Shown one piece after another: positions 1-10,573 of a DNA stretch of 64,000 nt. Numbering within the stretch: position 1 is the stretch's first letter; each line of letters starts with the position of its first letter. The notes beneath the pieces are model-generated. The model did not search any database. It saw nothing but the letters and a program-made list of their open reading frames with translations, and had not been told where the DNA came from. Origin of the DNA: Colocasia esculenta. Taxonomy: Eukaryota > Streptophyta > Magnoliopsida > Alismatales > Araceae. A program made the position numbers and the translations under genes. The stretch spans positions 99,676,948 through 99,740,947 of the forward strand of contig CM024755.1 of NCBI GenBank assembly GCA_014218235.1. The letters are read 5' to 3'.

Positions 1-78
1 CCACCTGAGCTATATACATTTCTGCAAACTCAGTTTGAAACTCTCAATTCCACCATGATAGAAATGTCCAACAGATTT
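1..78 (+). pseudogene. Sirevirus A 3' ORF, C-terminal part, segment 1
   Basis: An open frame starting at base 1 runs to the insertion point of element 1 and continues in the same phase at 24077 and then at 27111, ending at the stop at 27331-27333. The three pieces form the C-terminal part of the extra ORF that Sireviruses carry after pol. The residues look helical and coiled-coil-like (many L, Q, N, M). One in-frame TGA lies just after the join, at 24083-24085. The class is inferred from its place just before a Sirevirus polypurine tract and LTR; I do not recognise a defined domain. Confidence 0.6.
74..78. repeat. TSD of element 1, left copy (GATTT)
   Basis: GATTT directly before the TG of the left LTR matches the five bases after the right LTR (24072-24076). 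Confidence 0.9.
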
Positions 79-513
79 TGTAAGGCCCTTGATTTTTTTT
101 ATATATTGAGTGTTTACATGTGTGTATGTGTATATATGTGTATAAACCATTGATGTATGAATTGCAGTGCACAATACTTGCTTACTTATACTATATAGAC
201 TAGTACTTTAATATATGCATTGTATATATAGATATATATAAGTTACATGTATGATATGTATGTATATATATGATTTCTACAGAGTCTGTTCCGGCGACCA
301 GTAGGCGTCCACATGAGTTGACGTTTACTCTGAGTTAGCGGCCACATCGATGGATGCCAACCCAAAGTTGACGGCCTGTGATGTTGACGTTAATATTCCA
401 GATCTTTTGTGATCACATATCCGGAAACGCCCCCGAAATCTTCGCCCCCTCTTATGGTAACCGTTCCCCAACGGTCATAAAATCACCTTAGCGCGACCCT
501 AATCGCCCAGCCC

Positions 514-520
514 TATAAAA
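514..520 (+). promoter_or_regulatory. TATA box of element 1 5' LTR
   Basis: TATAAAA sits in a GC-richer stretch of the LTR and is conserved in the 3' LTR (21627-21633). It would set a transcription start about 25-35 bases downstream, making roughly 79-545 the U3 region. Confidence 0.6.
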
Positions 521-1750
521 GAAACAGGTTAGGATTAGGTTGAGTCCTTTTGACTCTTTGTCAAGAACCCTAGAATTCTGTGCGAAAACCCAATCTTGCA
601 AACCTTTGATCCGGCGACGGGTGACTCCTTCCGGCGATCTTCTACGACTGGAGGGGAGTCCAACCATTGGAGAACAGATCTCCATCAGCGGGTGGCGTTT
701 TGCATCGACAAGGAACCCGGTTGAAGGTAGAATTGAAGGCTCTTTGGCACAGGCCGAGGAGGGCTTCTCTGACCAAATTCGAGGAGTAGAGATTTTATCC
801 AAGGCAAGTAACCAACCCACATCATCCCTACATGTGTCCAGTATGTCCCAGGATTTTTACTGATTTTCTCGAGTCCTAGAACCCCCCATTCAAATGATTT
901 TCTTATGTGCAGTTTGTGTTTTGCACAGACAGAATATTAACGGCATGATCCCCTGCCGTTAATATACTGAGTTGACGGCATTATTTGTTGCCGTTAACCT
1001 GCTAGACGGCCATTCCTTTGCCGTTAAGTTCGTCAGTCTGCAACAGTATGCAGATCTGACTTTTATAAACTATTTTTCATGGTTTTTCGCATGAGGATAT
1101 ATGATAAATTTTATATGTTATGTAAAATGAGTATGAGATCATGTTGCATAGTTTCCGTGAAAACTTTTACTTAAGGCTGTAATAATGAAAATTTCAGAAA
1201 TGCATGATAAATAGGTTTTGAGTATTGCCATTTACTGTTTCTATGATCCCTGTAAAAATTTAAATGTCAGAAAATTTTTGTGATATGTACATTGATATCA
1301 AAACTTACTATTAAAATTTGGTATTTTTTTGATGACTGTATAGTTTACTAGATTTTTTGACATCAAAATAGTAAGCGTGATTAATTAGTGTAGGAATTTT
1401 AATAAATAGTGCAAAAATAGTTAAATCCTAAAAAAATTGTAATATGGTTAGTACTGTCAGTATGCATGTATAGCATGTACTATAGGTCTGAATGATGACT
1501 ACTATATAAATTGGGTTATTTTAACCTTAGAAAATATCATTGTTTGAATTTTTTAAATAGTATATATTCCAGAAAATTTTGAAATTTCGTATATGTGTTA
1601 TGTGAATAGTAAATGACTGTGGTTAAATTTTCATGCAGATTGGATAACTGTGGATACTAAGTTGTACATTTCATGTAAAATGATTACATTAATGCATGTT
1701 TATTATAATTACTGTTAAATTAGTTAATTACAGTATGATTAGTGTTAATA

Positions 1751-2053
1751 ATGGCTGATGTGAACTCTGTTAACAGTAATACCATGTTAGGTGATACTGA
1801 AGTAAGAAAATGTGTGAGTACCGAATGCATATATGAATTGTATATTATGTGTGTGTTAAACCAATTAGAAAATTGTGAAAAATGTGCCAAGGGTGACACT
1901 GCGACCTACATGGCTGTGGAACTGTACTGTGGTAAAGTCCCCATGGGAAAGTTCAATGTGTGTGATGTCCCATGGGCATTGGGATTAAATCTTGGAGGCG
2001 AACAAGTATCGCTGGTTAGGGTGGAGAGTACTTCTCCCGGTTCTGCGCAGTAA
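1751..2053 (+). other. 100-aa Cys-containing ORF inside the LTR, unknown
   Basis: An ATG-initiated frame in the R/U5 part of the LTR encodes a small protein with several cysteines, including a CEKC motif. I do not recognise it. The matching stretch of the 3' LTR (from 22863) has at least two in-frame stops, so it is no longer kept in both copies. It could be chance, an old captured exon, or a leader ORF of the element; nothing here proves translation. Confidence 0.2.
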
Positions 2054-2965
2054 CTAAGATCTATCATTGTATTGCCTAGGTGATAGATGTGTGTATAATG
2101 TGATTAGTGTGTGTCCTTCTATGGTGGTTTGGGCTATGTGTCACGGCATATAAAACGTGAACTTGTGTTAATGAAAGTGCATGTGCAAATCGTGAAACTA
2201 GAGTAATTGAGCATGTATTGGTTTAAATCCTTGTGACAGCAGGTAAATGTTAATCTTATATACTAATGTTTTTGTTCATAATAAATAGCCAGTTCCATGT
2301 GTATAAACATGTTATCCATGTGATAATCATTAGAAAATCCATAATAGAAATGATTTGTTGTAAATATGAAAATCTGCATGTTTAGTTTAGTTTTATTTAA
2401 CATGTGAATATGGTTAATTGATCTATTAATTGTTGTGTAGAAAGCATGTTTAGACTTTAATTTGACAAATAGCAACCCATGCCATCTACATGTATGTTTA
2501 GTGTGTTTAGTGTTACTTGTTGAGTTTTTTTGAACTCATCCTTGCTTCGGCGTACAGGTGTTGAGACTACTTCTTCCGAGGAGATTGTTAGGAGCGACTC
2601 AGAGCGAGAGTAGTGTACCTTGGTGGATTGACATTGTACTTCATTTCATAAGTATGTAATGAGAGACTCTACGTAGTCTCATGTGGATAATGTGGTTATT
2701 TCAGAAAAGTTGTGGACATTATATTTATTTTATATTCTCAGTTATTTCATGTTAATTTCTTTTCCTCTATATGAACTGTGGATAAATGTGGATGATGTAA
2801 TAAGATGGCTTTCAGTTCTTTAAATTCCGCTGTCATATGTTATGTATTTATGTACGCTTCAACCTAATATACAATGGTTGGGTAAATGTCCCACTGTAGC
2901 GACGTTTGTTATATCGATGAGGGTTGGTATAACCGTACCGGTATAAGAAGGGTCGTTACAGAGAT

Positions 2966-2977
2966 TGGTATTAGAGC
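2966..2977 (+). other. Primer-binding site of element 1 (tRNA-iMet type)
   Basis: TGGTATTAGAGC lies five bases after the LTR end and differs by one base (C to T) from the usual TGGTATCAGAGC complementary to the 3' end of initiator tRNA-Met. It primes minus-strand DNA synthesis. The rest, up to the gag ATG at 3114, is short non-coding leader. Confidence 0.85.
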
Positions 2978-3338
2978 GAGAGGTTGAAATTGTATATAAA
3001 TATGCACATATTACCATCATCTTCATTGTATACTAAGTCTGTGTAGATTGTCCACATAGTTAGGAACTAGTTAGATAGCAGTTTCTAATTGTGAATTGAA
3101 TCACCTTGCAGCTATGGCTTCACGTGGTAGACGTGGTGTTCTTGCTCATGAGGGAGAGCAGAGGAGAGATGAGCCTAGACATGAGGATCAGGGAGAGCAG
3201 CATGCTCCAGCACCCCAGGGTCCTGTGCTTCCCCCACCGCCACCAGTAGACTATGGAGTGTTCATGCAGGGTCTAGTGCAGGCCATGCAGACACAAGCCA
3301 ACACTCAGGCTGCACTCCAGGCTCAGCTGGAAGCTCAG

Positions 3339-3423
3339 GTTAGAATGATAAAAGGGTAGTCTGTTTTACTTGATGATATGTTTGGTATGTTATTATGCTA
3401 TATATGTTGCTTTACTGTGGCAG
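3339..3423 (+). other. Putative intron 1 in gag
   Basis: Eighty-five bases with donor CAG|GTTAGA and acceptor GGCAG|GCTCAGG. It is phase 0, contains stops, and interrupts a conserved gag sequence. Element 4 has an 83-base gap at the same place with donor GTTAGA and acceptor TTTTAG|GCTCAGG. Splicing is inferred, not shown. Confidence 0.6.
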
Positions 3424-3603
3424 GCTCAGGACCACGGTGGACCCTCCATCATGGAAAGGTTCAAGAGGATGTCGCCACCTTCTTTTAAGGGGGAGAGCGA
3501 TCCCTTGTTAGCTGAGAGCTGGATGAGGGAGATCGAAAAGATTTTCCAAGCTATTAGGTGCGCTGATGATGACAGAGTCACTTTAGCCACCTATATGCTA
3601 TAG

Positions 3604-3683
3604 GTATGTGTTGTATAAATTATGCATTAAATTTTTCTAAGTTTATAGTGTTTGGATTAGTCTTTATGGGTGGCTTTTGGCAG
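3604..3683 (+). other. Putative intron 2 in gag
   Basis: Eighty bases starting GTATGT and ending TTTTGGCAG, phase 0, between codons for ATYML(Q) and ERADVWW. Element 4 has a 71-base gap at the same codon boundary with donor CAG|GTACTT, though its acceptor now reads CAC. The codon before the donor here is TAG, whereas element 4 keeps CAG. Confidence 0.6.
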
Positions 3684-4432
3684 GAGCGAGCCGACGTGTG
3701 GTGGTCCTCGTTGCTACGTACTCGGTTTGAGGACAGTGCAGTAGCAGTGTATTGGGACGAGTTCGTGAGGCTCTTTCGAGCCAAGTTTGTTCCGGAGCAC
3801 ATCCAGGACAAGATGGAGCAGGAGTTCCTCTCGTTGACTCAGGGCTCCATGACCGTACTGGAGTACAAGGCCAGGTTTGCAGAATTATCAAAGTATGCTC
3901 CTCATATAGTAGCTGATGAGCGCAGGAAGGCGAAGAAGTTCGTGATGGGGCTAGACCATCACTGAGGACGAGGTTGGTGGCTTTCGATCATCGTACCCTT
4001 GAGGCAGCACTTAGCGCAGCGTGTCGGCAGGAGGGAGAGGTGGAACAGTATCTAGAGGAGAAGAAGGCTTCTCAGAAGAGGCCAGCAGCTCCATTTCAGA
4101 GGCAAGAGAGAAAGAAGGCGACTTTTCAGTCACCGCAGTGTCCCGTGGCATCGGGAAGCAGTCAGGTACCTTCTCAACGTTCCCCTAATGGTAAGAAGGA
4201 GTGTCCTCATTGCGGGAGGGCACATGGTGGTACGGAATGTTGGAAGTTGGCGGGGAAGTGCTTGAAGTGCGGAAGCAATGAGCATAGGATCAAGGATTGC
4301 CCCAGACTGCAGGAGGGAGGTCAGCGTGGAGCGGCACCAGCAACAGCAGCAGCAGTGCCAGCGACAGGACGACCAGGGAGACCACGAGCCCCAGCTCGAG
4401 TGTTTGCGTTAGCTCGTGAGGATGCCGAGTAG

Positions 4433-6507
4433 GCGGATCACGTCACCGAAGGTACAGTTTTGTTCTTAGGTGTGCATGCTCAGGTTTTGTTTGATATGGG
4501 TGCTACCCACTCGTTCATTTCTGAGCATTTTGCTAGGCAGTTAGCCTTAGAGTCAGGGATAAAGTCTGAGGATTTAGAAGTCCCTTTGTCTGTGCACACA
4601 CCTGTGGGCACGGTATCGACTAGGAAGTGTATTCCGTCTTTACCGGTGTGCATTGAGGATAGAGTCCTAGAAGGGTGTTTCTTCTTTCTAAACATGAAAG
4701 ACTACGATGCTATTCTTGGTCTGGATTGAGTAGAGGAGCACTATGCATTAGTAGATTGTCATGGGAAGAAGATTGTTTTCCGCATTCCTGGTGAGGATGA
4801 ATTTTCTCATCCTTTGCCGAGGAACTTGGTAGGGAAGTTGGTCATCTCGGCCATGAGGGCAATGAAAATGATGAACAAGGGTTGTGACGCTTTTCTTGCC
4901 AGCGTGGTATTAGTACCTAAGGCTGATGAGTCGCTTACTCTTGCGGAGATTGATGTAGTGCGGGAGTTTTCGGATGTTTTTCCTGATGATTTATCTAGAT
5001 TGTCACCGGCTAGGGAGATAGAGTTACTCTAGAGTTGCTTCCAGGCACCTCTCCTATCTCGAAGGCACCCTATCAGATGGCACCTGCAGAATTAGCAGAA
5101 CTAAGGAAGCAGTTGCAGGATTTGTTAGATAAGGGATTCATCCGCCCTAGAGTTTCCCCTTGGGGCGCACCTGTCTTATTTGTAAAGAAGAAGGATGGGT
5201 CACTTAGGTTATGCATCGATTATAGGAAGCTAAACCAAGTGACGATGAAGAACAAGTATCCCTTATCTCGGATTGATGATTTGTTTGACCAGCTACAGAA
5301 TGCATCAGTCTTTTCCAAGATTGATTTGCATTCTGGCTATCATCAGTTAAGGATTAGGAGTGAGGATGTGCCCATGATGGCTTTTAGAACCCGTTATGGA
5401 CATTATGAGTTTTTGGTCCTTCCTTTTGGTCTGACCAACGCCCCTGCAGCGTTCATGGATCTCATGAACAGGGTGTTTAGACCATACCTAGATAGTTTCG
5501 TTGTAGTTTTTATTGATGACGTGTTGGTCTACTCTCCGGATGAGGCCACACATCATCAGCATTTGAGGATAGTGTTAGAGGTTCTCCGTGAACACAAGCT
5601 GTACGCAAAATTCAGCAAGTGTGATTTTTGGTTGCACGAGGTTCATTTCCTTGGGCATGTTATCTTCGGTGTTGGTGTAGCAGTGGATCCAGCGAAGGTC
5701 GAAGCTGTTATGGATTGGGAAATTCCCAAGACTCCTTCGGAGATTCGAAGTTTTCTTGGTTTGGTGGGTTATTATCGGTGATTCATTGAGGGATTCTCAT
5801 CCATCGCCGCACCATTGACTCAGCTAACCAGGAAGGGAGTGAAGTTTGTCTGGTCTGAGGAGTGTGAGAGTAGTTTTCAATTATTGAAGACTAAGCTCAC
5901 TTCGACTCCTGTGTTAATTTTGCCGAGCGGTGTAGAGGGTTTTGCTATCTACACGGATGCTTCTCGGATTGGCCTTGGCTGTGTATTGATGCAGCAAGGA
6001 AGGGTAGTAGCGTATGCTTCTCGTCAATTGAAGGAGCATGAGCGAAACTATCCGACTCATGATCTTGAGCTTGCAGCAGTGGTTCATGCACTGAAGATCT
6101 GGAGACACTATCTTTATGGTGTTAGATTTGAGGTGTTCACTGACCATAAGAGCTTGAGATATCTTTTCTCCCAAAAGGAATTAAACCTGAAGCAGAGAAG
6201 ATGGATTGAGTTCCTGAAGGACTATGACTTCGACCTCCAGTATCATCCTGGAAAGGCGAATGTCGTAGCAGATGCTCTTAGTAGGAAGAGATCATCTCTC
6301 CAACAAGATTGGAAGATGTTGGAGGATGCAGCGTGTGCGATGACTGAGTTAGAGCCATCATTGTGTTAGGCTTTTGTAGCTCAGTTGTCCATTAGGTCTT
6401 CGGTGTTGGATGAGGTGATCGAGCAATAAAAAGCTGACCCTAGACTCCAAGAGTTAGTGGGCAAGGCGGGCATTGCTCGTGATGAAGAAGGCATGATTAG
6501 ATTCTAT
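4433..6507 (+). pseudogene. pol: PR-RT-RNase H of element 1 polyprotein
   Basis: An aspartic protease begins near 4484 with LFDMGATHSFIS; the usual D-S/T-G triad reads D-M-G, so the enzyme would be dead. A TGA at 4727 replaces the Trp of GLDW. A frameshift near 5030 leads into RT (5035-5781), with VSPWGAPVLFVKKKDG, the KIDLHSGYHQ box and the catalytic FIDDVLVYS near 5510. RNase H (5815-6369) shows YTDASRIGLG, the HDLELAAVVHAL Glu, and FTDHKSL. The tether into integrase (VVADALSRK) follows, then two more stops. The frame is cut by element 2 at 6507 and resumes at 19835. Confidence 0.9.
6503..6507. repeat. TSD of element 2, left copy (TCTAT)
   Basis: TCTAT before the LTR start equals 19830-19834 after the right LTR. 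Confidence 0.92.
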
Positions 6508-6722
6508 TGATGACCAAACTTTCTCCATATAAATTACTTCACTTATTTATATATATTAATTTTGATGATTAACAAAATAGTACTAATGAATTACTTGAGC
6601 CTTGAGGACAGGAAATAAAAGTAAAAAGAAAGTTCAAGGCAATCAGGTAAAGTCTCATGTCATGTCTTGTCCAAGTCTTTGTATCAACTTCTTCATACTT
6701 CATATAGACTTCCATTGATAAT

Positions 6723-7585
6723 CAGAACGATTCCTTTATAAGTTCAAAATAGAGTCACCGTAACGATTTGTTAAAGATCTCATAACGACTTGCAAGCCGT
6801 AACGATTTCGTAAGTTCTCGTAACGATTTCTTTAGAACTCACAACGACGTTCTAGCCGTAACGATTTCGTAAGTTCTCGTAACGATTTCTTTAGAACTCA
6901 CAACGACGTTCTAGCCGTAACGATTTCGTAAGTTCTCGTAACGATTTCTTTAGAACTCACAACGACGTTTAGCCGTAACGATTTCTTTGAAACTCGTAAC
7001 GACTTACTAGCCGTAACGATTTCTTAGTTCTCGTAACGATTTCTTTAGAACTCATAACGACTTGCTAGCCGTAACGATTTCTTTAGTTCTCGTAACGATT
7101 TCTTTGAAACTCGTAACGACTTACTAGCCGTAACGATTTCTTTAGTTCTCGTAACGATTTCTTTAGAACTCGTAACGACTTGCTAGCCGTAACGATTTCT
7201 TTAGTTCTCGTAACGATTTCTTTGAAACTCGTAACGACTTGGTAGCCGTAACGATTTCTTTAGTTCTCGTAACGATTTCTTTGAAACTCGTAACGACTTG
7301 ATAAGTGTTCATAACGATTTCTTTGCAACGATTTCTTTAGAGTTCTAACGACTTGATAAGTGTTCATAACGATTTGCTTTGCACAACGATTTCTTTAGAG
7401 TTCATAACGACTTGATAAGTGTTCATAACGATTTGCTTTGCGCAACGATTTCTTTAGAGTTCATAACGACTTGATAAGTGTTCATAACGATTTGCTTTGC
7501 GCAACGATTTCTTTAGAGTTCATAACGACTTGATAAGTGTTCATAACGATTTGCTATGACTCATAACGATTTCATAAGTCATACA
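6723..7585 (+). repeat. AACGATT motif array in the LTR U3
   Basis: Dozens of copies of a core AACGA(T/C)T spaced about 20 bases apart. Three sub-repeats form a higher-order unit of about 59 bases; successive GCCGTAACG starts fall at 6796, 6855, 6914 and 6972. After about 7300 a second 59-base variant takes over, with ATAAGTGTTCATAACG and GCGCAACGATT. The array ends about 470 bases before the TATA box. It could act as an enhancer or silencing target, or be a passive satellite. Confidence 0.9.
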
Positions 7586-8054
7586 GTCATCGATTTCATA
7601 TCTTGATATCTTATTCATCTTAAAGCATTGACCAGTCAAAGTCCACGTAGACATCTCTCTGACGCTTTTGCATTTATGAGATCTGAACATATCTCTGCAT
7701 GCATGCAGACCATATCATCCTTTATCGTGCCTACTCTGATAACGTCCTTTAGACTTAAGCTATTTGGCATTACTATTTTCTTGACTATTGCTACTGACGT
7801 TGACTGACATCAGAGACAGCTTATCTGTCTGCTATTTGAGATTGACATCTGTGCAGACCTCTGAACTAGCTTCATGGTACAACGTTAAACAAATAGAAGC
7901 CATCGGATATCTTTGAAGATCTCATCTCTTTGCGTGCTCAAGTAATCAAAAGACTGTTGACAGGAAGCTTCCAAGACTCCAGATGTCATTCAGTCTAACG
8001 ACTACTCAAAAGAGAGACAACGGACTCTTTAACGTCTAGATTTCAAATTGAAGA

Positions 8055-8062
8055 TATATATA
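8055..8062 (+). promoter_or_regulatory. TATA box of element 2 5' LTR
   Basis: TATATATA within GAAGATATATATACAAG, conserved in the 3' LTR (19153-19160). The aligned place in element B reads ATAAATA. Confidence 0.55.
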
Positions 8063-8320
8063 CAAGTCAGAAGAACAGAAGAAGATACAACGTTCAAGAA
8101 AAACATTCAAATTCTTCTGAAGAAAGTTTAGAGCAAAAAACTTCATTCCTCTTAGCTTTTGCTCTTTTGCTCTCTACTAGCTAGTGAAAGATCATTTGAA
8201 GAGAGCTTGTGTAGTTCTGAGAGTGAGCCTAGATTTAGATTCTTTGCTCTCAGTGCTAGGTCCTTCAGATCATTGCTTGTTGCAGTTTGATCTAGGGGCT
8301 TGTCTTTCAAACCTCTCTTT

Positions 8321-8440
8321 GTGTTGTTCCCTTCTGGTGTGAAGGAAGACCTGGTGGTATCCAGGGTGTTGTTCCCTTCTGGTGTGAAGGAAGACCTGGT
8401 GGTATCCAGGGTGTTGTTCCCTTCGGGTGTGAAGGAAGAC
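8321..8440 (+). repeat. 45-bp tandem repeat in LTR R/U5
   Basis: About 2.7 copies of a 45-base unit starting GTGTTGTTCCCTTC at 8321, 8366 and 8411. The 3' LTR has the same array at 19420, 19465 and 19510. It lies downstream of the TATA box and so would be in the transcript. Confidence 0.9.
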
Positions 8441-8731
8441 CAGCTGAGCTGGGTGTTGTTGTGTCCTTAAGGGGGACTGTACCCTTGATTAGTGAAATCC
8501 TGAGGTATTGCTCAGGGACTGGACGTAGGTCTCCTGTGGAGAGGAGTTCCGAACCAGGATAAAAATCCTTGTGTCTTGAGGTTGTGTTTTGTGTGTTTGC
8601 TATCTCATTTCCTCTAACTCTAACCTTCGTTTAAGTTGTTGTAATCCTTTTAGTGAACAGGTATTAATCAAAGATCAAATTTTTAATAACCCATTCACCC
8701 CCCCCTCTGGGCTAGCTAGCTGGGCAACAAG

Positions 8732-8743
8732 TGGTATCAGAGC
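8732..8743 (+). other. Primer-binding site of element 2 (tRNA-iMet)
   Basis: TGGTATCAGAGC, exact complement of the initiator tRNA-Met 3' end, two bases after the LTR. Confidence 0.93.
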
Positions 8744-8793
8744 AAGTCTCTTCGACAAAGAAGAAGATCCAACGATCTGAAGAGCAAAGATCA

Positions 8794-10565
8794 ATGGCAG
8801 CCCAAGGCAACTTCGAAGGTCAGTCAGTCAACAGACCACCTTTGTTCGATGGTGAAGATTATCCGTATTGGAAGACCAGAATGGAATATTTTCTACAAGG
8901 CCACGACTATCAAATCTGGTCGATAGTAGAAGAAGGTGACCTGGTTGTCACAAATGAGAAAGCACAATGGACAGATGAAGACAGAAAGAAAATCTCCTTG
9001 AACTGTAAAGCCAAGAGCATTTTATGTTGTGCTCTAAGCAAGAAGGAGTTTAACAGAGTCTCAGCCTGCAAATCCTCCATGGAAATGTGGGAAAAGCTAA
9101 GGATTACATACGAAGGTACAGATAAAGTAAAGGAGACAAGAATCGACATTCTTGTCACTCAGTATGAGAGATTTCAAATGCAGTCAGGTGAGTCAATCAC
9201 CCAGATGTTCAGTCGATTCACTGACATCACCAATGGTTTAGCCAGTCTAGGAAAGTCCTATGAGATTGCAGATATGGTAAGAAAGATTCTCAGATCCTTG
9301 CCATCTTCATGGACACCAAAGGTCACAGCTATCGAAGAAGCTAATGACCTTAAGAGAATGTCAGTAGAAAAGCTCATCGGGTCCCTCATGGCCCATGAGA
9401 TCAACATGGAAAGGCTAGGAGAATCATCTAGCAGAAAGAAGCACTCCAATGCTTTGAAAGCAGAAGAAGAGTCATCAGAAGCAAGCTCTAGCGGGAGTGA
9501 GGTAGACAGCGAAAATGAAGAAGCAATGCTCTCTAAGAGATTGCAGCGCATCCTGGCCAAGAAGAAAAATTTCAATCCGGCAGAAGGTACTTTAAGAAAA
9601 ATAAAGACTTCAAAAGATCAGATGGCAAAGAAATGAAGAAAGGAGAGACCATCTGTTATGAATGCAAGAAGCCTGGACATATCAAGGCAGATTGTCCAAT
9701 GCTAAAGAAAAATGATCACAAGAAGAAGGATAGCTCCAAGAAGTTCAGAAGATACAAGAAAAAGGCAATGGCAGCTGCTTGGGAGAACAGCAGTGACTCA
9801 GACAGTGAGTCAAGCTCAAGCAGTGATGAAGAAGAAGCCAACCTGGCTCTCATGGCCAACATCGAAGAAAAGGTAACCTCTGACTCTTCTTTCGATTCTT
9901 GTAATAATTCTGATTCAGATTCTGACAATTTGGAAAGCGCCTTTAATGAACTTTACGACAAATATAAAGAGGTGTCTAAATTACTTAAGATTAGTAAGAA
10001 GAATAATACATGCTTAGAAAACACTAACTCAGACTTAAAAACAGAAAATGAAGAACTAGAAAAGCAATTAATCGAACTAAAAAGAAGAAATGAATTGTTG
10101 TGTGAAGACTTAAAAGTTAAGAATAAACAAATAACAAAATTAGAAAAACAAGAAAGTGTAGATGAATTAAGAAAAGAGATTAAAAATCTAAATGAAGAGA
10201 ATGAGAAATTAGCAAGCACATTAGAAAAATTTACAAATGGTAAGAATCCCTTAATATTAAAAGGAGCTAGACGCTCAGGTAAGAGAAAAGATGGTGTAGG
10301 CTACACACCACCTGAAAATGAAGAAACTATAATTCCACCTAAGGTGTATCCAACTCCAAGATTTGTTCCTGAGGAAAATACAGCCTATAAAGCTAATTTT
10401 AAGTATATTGAAAGAGTAACAAAAACATCATGTTGTAGTCACTGTAATAAGCTAGGTCATTTAAAATCCACCTGTCCAACAAGACATAAGAAGTGGATAA
10501 TGAAAGTAAAAAATAATGATACTGACCCATCAGGACCCAAAAGAACTTGGGTACCTAAAGCTTGA
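8794..10565 (+). pseudogene. gag: gag of element 2 (one frameshift)
   Basis: Starts at ATG 8794 (MAAQGNFEGQ), matching the start in element B. The N-terminal half is the Copia gag domain (PPLFDGEDYPYWKTRMEYF, MWEKLRITYEG, QYERFQMQSGESI). Near 9575 a short indel shifts the frame; the second frame carries knuckle CYECKKPGHIKADC, an acidic serine-rich stretch, and a K/E/N-rich coiled coil (about 9940-10240). A second knuckle, CSHCNKLGHLKSTC, comes before the TGA at 10563-10565. Length and coiled coil fit Sirevirus gag. Compared with B, only the indel blocks full translation. Confidence 0.9.
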
Positions 10566-10573
10566 TGTCTTAA

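Larger units (their letters stand above)
79..2960 (+). repeat. 5' LTR of element 1
   Basis: Starts TGTAAGG, ends GGGTCGTTACA, and is matched nearly base for base by 21185-24071. It holds a TATA box at 514-520. Around 930-1030 it has a cluster of GCCGTTAA / TTAACGGC motifs. A 100-codon ATG frame lies at 1751-2053. The rest is AT-rich with no coding signal. Confidence 0.93.
3114..4432 (+). pseudogene. gag: gag of element 1, with two intron-like gaps
   Basis: Starts at ATG 3114 with MASRGRRG, as in the related copy at 30694. The coding segments 3114-3338, 3424-3603 and 3684 onward are separated by two GT...AG gaps, and joining them keeps the phase. The capsid-type core includes WMREIEKIF and the later FRAKFVPEHIQDKM region. 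A one-base loss near 3953 shifts the frame, which then continues to 4432. Two zinc knuckles follow: CPHCGRAHGGTEC and CLKCGSNEHRIKDC. Stops at 3601-3603 and 4430-4432 replace CAG codons seen in the related copy. Without those changes gag reads straight into protease, as is usual for Tekay. Confidence 0.85.
6508..8729 (+). repeat. 5' LTR of element 2
   Basis: TGATGACC...GGGCAACA, matched by 17666-19829. Parts in order: AT-rich start, the AACGATT array (6723-7585), a unique stretch, TATA box (8055-8062), a 45-bp tandem repeat in R/U5 (8321-8440), and a C-run before the end. The array is slightly longer than in the 3' LTR, which accounts for much of the length difference. Confidence 0.95.

Noticed and set aside
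540..863. 107-codon open frame just after the TATA box in both LTRs of element 1
   Set aside because: It begins with TTG, has no early ATG, and its similarity between copies is explained by LTR identity.
2263..2475. 70-codon minus-strand frame present in both LTRs of element 1 (also 23375-23587)
   Set aside because: AT-rich low-information sequence; identity follows from LTR duplication.
6723..7585. CRISPR-like direct repeats
   Set aside because: Contiguous degenerate satellite in an LTR of a plant retrotransposon, with no unique spacers and no cas genes.
9258..10219. Minus-strand frames opposite gag of element 2
   Set aside because: Shadows of the gag coding frame; no motif.
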